In this document: piece by piece, positions 7,299 to 7,963 of the stretch
Numbering within the stretch: position 1 is the stretch's first letter
How the letters are laid out: every line of letters begins with the position of its first letter
Origin: an uncultured Blautia sp.
GTDB lineage: Bacteria; Bacillota; Clostridia; Lachnospirales; Lachnospiraceae
Length of the DNA: 7,963 nt
NCBI GenBank assembly: GCA_900551465.1
Contig: URWL01000073.1
Location: 1-7,963 of the forward strand
Direction: 5' to 3'
Position numbers and translations under genes: made by a program
Notes under the pieces: model-generated
The model's database searches: none
What the model was told of the DNA's origin: nothing
What the model saw: the letters and a program-made list of their open reading frames with translations, nothing else

Positions 7299-7336
7299 AA
7301 TACATACATTATATACAATTTTTCTTCCTATGTATT
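7299..7336. repeat. Inverted repeat straddling the transporter promoter (possible operator)
   Basis: AATACATA (7299-7306) and its exact complement TATGTATT (7329-7336) are separated by 22 bp. One arm overlaps the predicted transcription start and the other overlaps the -35 position, with the -10 between them. The base composition is AT-rich, so chance is a real alternative. The site could be read by the AraC-type regulator or by an unlinked repressor. Confidence 0.35.
7308..7336 (-). promoter_or_regulatory. Candidate promoter of the transporter operon, weak -35
   Basis: On the minus strand a perfect -10 TATAAT (7313-7308) has AATACA (7336-7331) at the -35 position with a 17-nt spacer, which matches TTGACA at only three bases. 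The start would be near 7301, giving a leader of about 30 nt with AAAGGAGG close to the ATPase ATG. A good -10 with a poor -35 is typical of activator-dependent promoters, which fits control by the regulator at 508-1722 (inference). Confidence 0.6.
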
Positions 7337-7339
7337 TCT

Positions 7340-7356
7340 AAAAATCCGTGATTTTT
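7340..7356. repeat. Short palindrome upstream of the transporter promoter
   Basis: AAAAATC-cgt-GATTTTT forms 7-bp perfect arms around a 3-bp centre, just upstream of the -35 position (roughly -40 to -55 from the predicted start). This is a plausible activator site. The outer A/T tracts make part of the symmetry cheap; only the ATC/GAT core is informative. Confidence 0.35.
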
Positions 7357-7401
7357 TTATAATTTTTTTACTTATTTTTATTTTATTTATCTATTTTTAA
7401 C

Positions 7402-7453
7402 AAAAAAAGATAACCTGTGCCGCTTTTGGATAAGCGATACAGATTATCTTTTT
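7402..7453 (-). terminator. Rho-independent terminator after the DUF5662-like gene
   Basis: A long hairpin pairs 7404-7425 with 7432-7453: AAAAAGATAA/TTATCTTTTT, then CTGT/ACAG, then CGCTT/AAGCG, with two single-base mismatches, one G-T pair and a 6-nt loop (7426-7431). On the minus strand it ends in seven T (7408-7402), 14 nt past the stop codon at 7467. It isolates the transporter operon from upstream transcription. The 7270-7401 stretch between it and the ATPase is very AT-rich and otherwise holds only the promoter and repeats listed. Confidence 0.85.
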
Positions 7454-7466
7454 CTTATCTTATAAC

Positions 7467-7963
7467 TTAATATTTCAGACTCTGTGGGTCATTTTTCAAA
7501 TATACATACTTGATATAATGAAGAAGCTTCTTTTCTCCATGATCATTGAGGATCCGAAGAAGAGCCTCCAGTTCCTTTTTTGTCTGCGGATGAATAAACC
7601 AGAGCTCATCCTTACTTTTCAAAAAATATTCCAGCGGCTGACTTTGTGTATATGCGTCACCAAGATAGTTTCTGGATGCACTGATCCGGTCCATAACCAT
7701 TTCCGCCACATATTTCCTGGGCATCTGCGCTCCCATGATCACATGATCTTTATCCAGAGAATAATCTACCCAATGTTCAAAATGATGTTTATTCCGTCCT
7801 TTGTGATGAAGCCAGGAAGTAGAAACTCCAATATCTTCCCTTTCCGCATTATTAGGACTTCTTGTTCCCTGATAATATCTGCATCCTACAAGAAATTCTG
7901 CAGGAGAATATTTAGACAGATCATGAAGAAGACCCTGTTTGTAAAGACCTATCCGAAAACAAT
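7467..7963 (-). CDS. DUF5662-like protein of unknown function (5' end cut by window edge)
   Basis: The reading frame stays open from the stop at 7467 to the window edge, giving 164 codons. A GTG at 7742 is internal, because the sequence upstream of it in the same frame is clearly protein-like. The visible part begins CFRIGLYKQGLLHDLSKYSP and continues with a His-rich stretch, WLHHKGRNKHHFEHW. Both are marks I associate with DUF5662 proteins of Firmicutes, sometimes loosely labelled catalase. Later segments PRKYVAEMVMDRI, LGDAYTQSQPLEYFL and a C-terminal ELEALLRIL helix fit the same family. The HD in LLHDLSK resembles the metal-binding HD of HD-superfamily hydrolases, so a metal-dependent activity is possible but unproven. 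No signal peptide can be judged because the start is missing. Its own terminator separates it from the transporter operon, so no functional link is implied. Confidence 0.8.
   Translation of the reverse strand, partial: CFRIGLYKQGLLHDLSKYSPAEFLVGCRYYQGTRSPNNAEREDIGVSTSWLHHKGRNKHHFEHWVDYSLDKDHVIMGAQMPRKYVAEMVMDRISASRNYLGDAYTQSQPLEYFLKSKDELWFIHPQTKKELEALLRILNDHGEKKLLHYIKYVYLKNDPQSLKY

Noticed and set aside
7340..7400. A/T homopolymer-rich stretch considered as an origin, attachment site or mobile-element scar
   Set aside because: No direct repeats flanking an insert, no transposase or integrase, and no DnaA-box cluster seen; it is adequately explained as an AT-rich upstream promoter region.
7467..7742. 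A complete 91-residue gene starting at GTG 7742
   Set aside because: The same frame is open upstream to the window edge and encodes family-like sequence, so the GTG is an internal valine codon of a larger truncated gene.
1..7963. CRISPR array, tRNA/rRNA genes, riboswitch, transposon or phage genes
   Set aside because: No spaced direct repeats, no tRNA- or rRNA-like sequence, leaders too short for a riboswitch, and no recombinase or phage gene in any frame.

Overview
The window looks like chromosomal DNA of a Gram-positive gut-type Firmicute, most likely a Lachnospiraceae member (Blautia/Dorea/Ruminococcus-like). The reasons are strong AGGAGG-type ribosome sites, moderate GC with AT-rich spacers, a sugar ABC transporter next to a YesM/YesN two-component pair, and a DUF5662-type neighbour. 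The family assignments are from memory of protein sequence patterns; no search was run. Every gene I support lies on the minus strand, so transcription runs from high to low coordinates.

Layout in transcription order. (a) 7963-7467: the 3' part of a DUF5662-like gene, cut by the window edge, followed by a hairpin terminator (7402-7453). (b) 7466-7270: an AT-rich spacer with a candidate promoter that has a good -10 and a poor -35, plus two inverted repeats. (c) 7269-3690: a CUT2-type (ribose/galactose class) sugar ABC transporter. It consists of a double-domain ATPase, one permease and a secreted substrate-binding protein. A perfect 8-bp stem with a 36-nt loop lies just before the binding-protein gene, and a terminator follows it (3605-3648). 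(d) 3566-3538: a near-consensus housekeeping promoter. (e) 3516-1: a second operon of sensor histidine kinase (YesM/LytS class with a Cache-like extracellular region), response regulator (receiver plus AraC-type DNA-binding domain), and a second sugar-binding-type lipoprotein. The lipoprotein start codon overlaps the regulator stop codon by 4 bp, and the gene leaves the window.

Working model (inference). The lipoprotein and the kinase form an outside-facing sensor. The kinase phosphorylates the AraC-type regulator, which activates the weak promoter of the transporter operon. This resembles the published XylFII-LytS/YesN three-component xylose sensor of Clostridium beijerinckii, but the kinase here also has its own large extracellular domain. 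The transported binding protein keeps the full set of ribose-binding-protein-like sugar contacts. The sensor lipoprotein, clearly a relative, has lost the central Asp-Arg pair. No catabolic enzyme lies in the window, so the sugar cannot be named.
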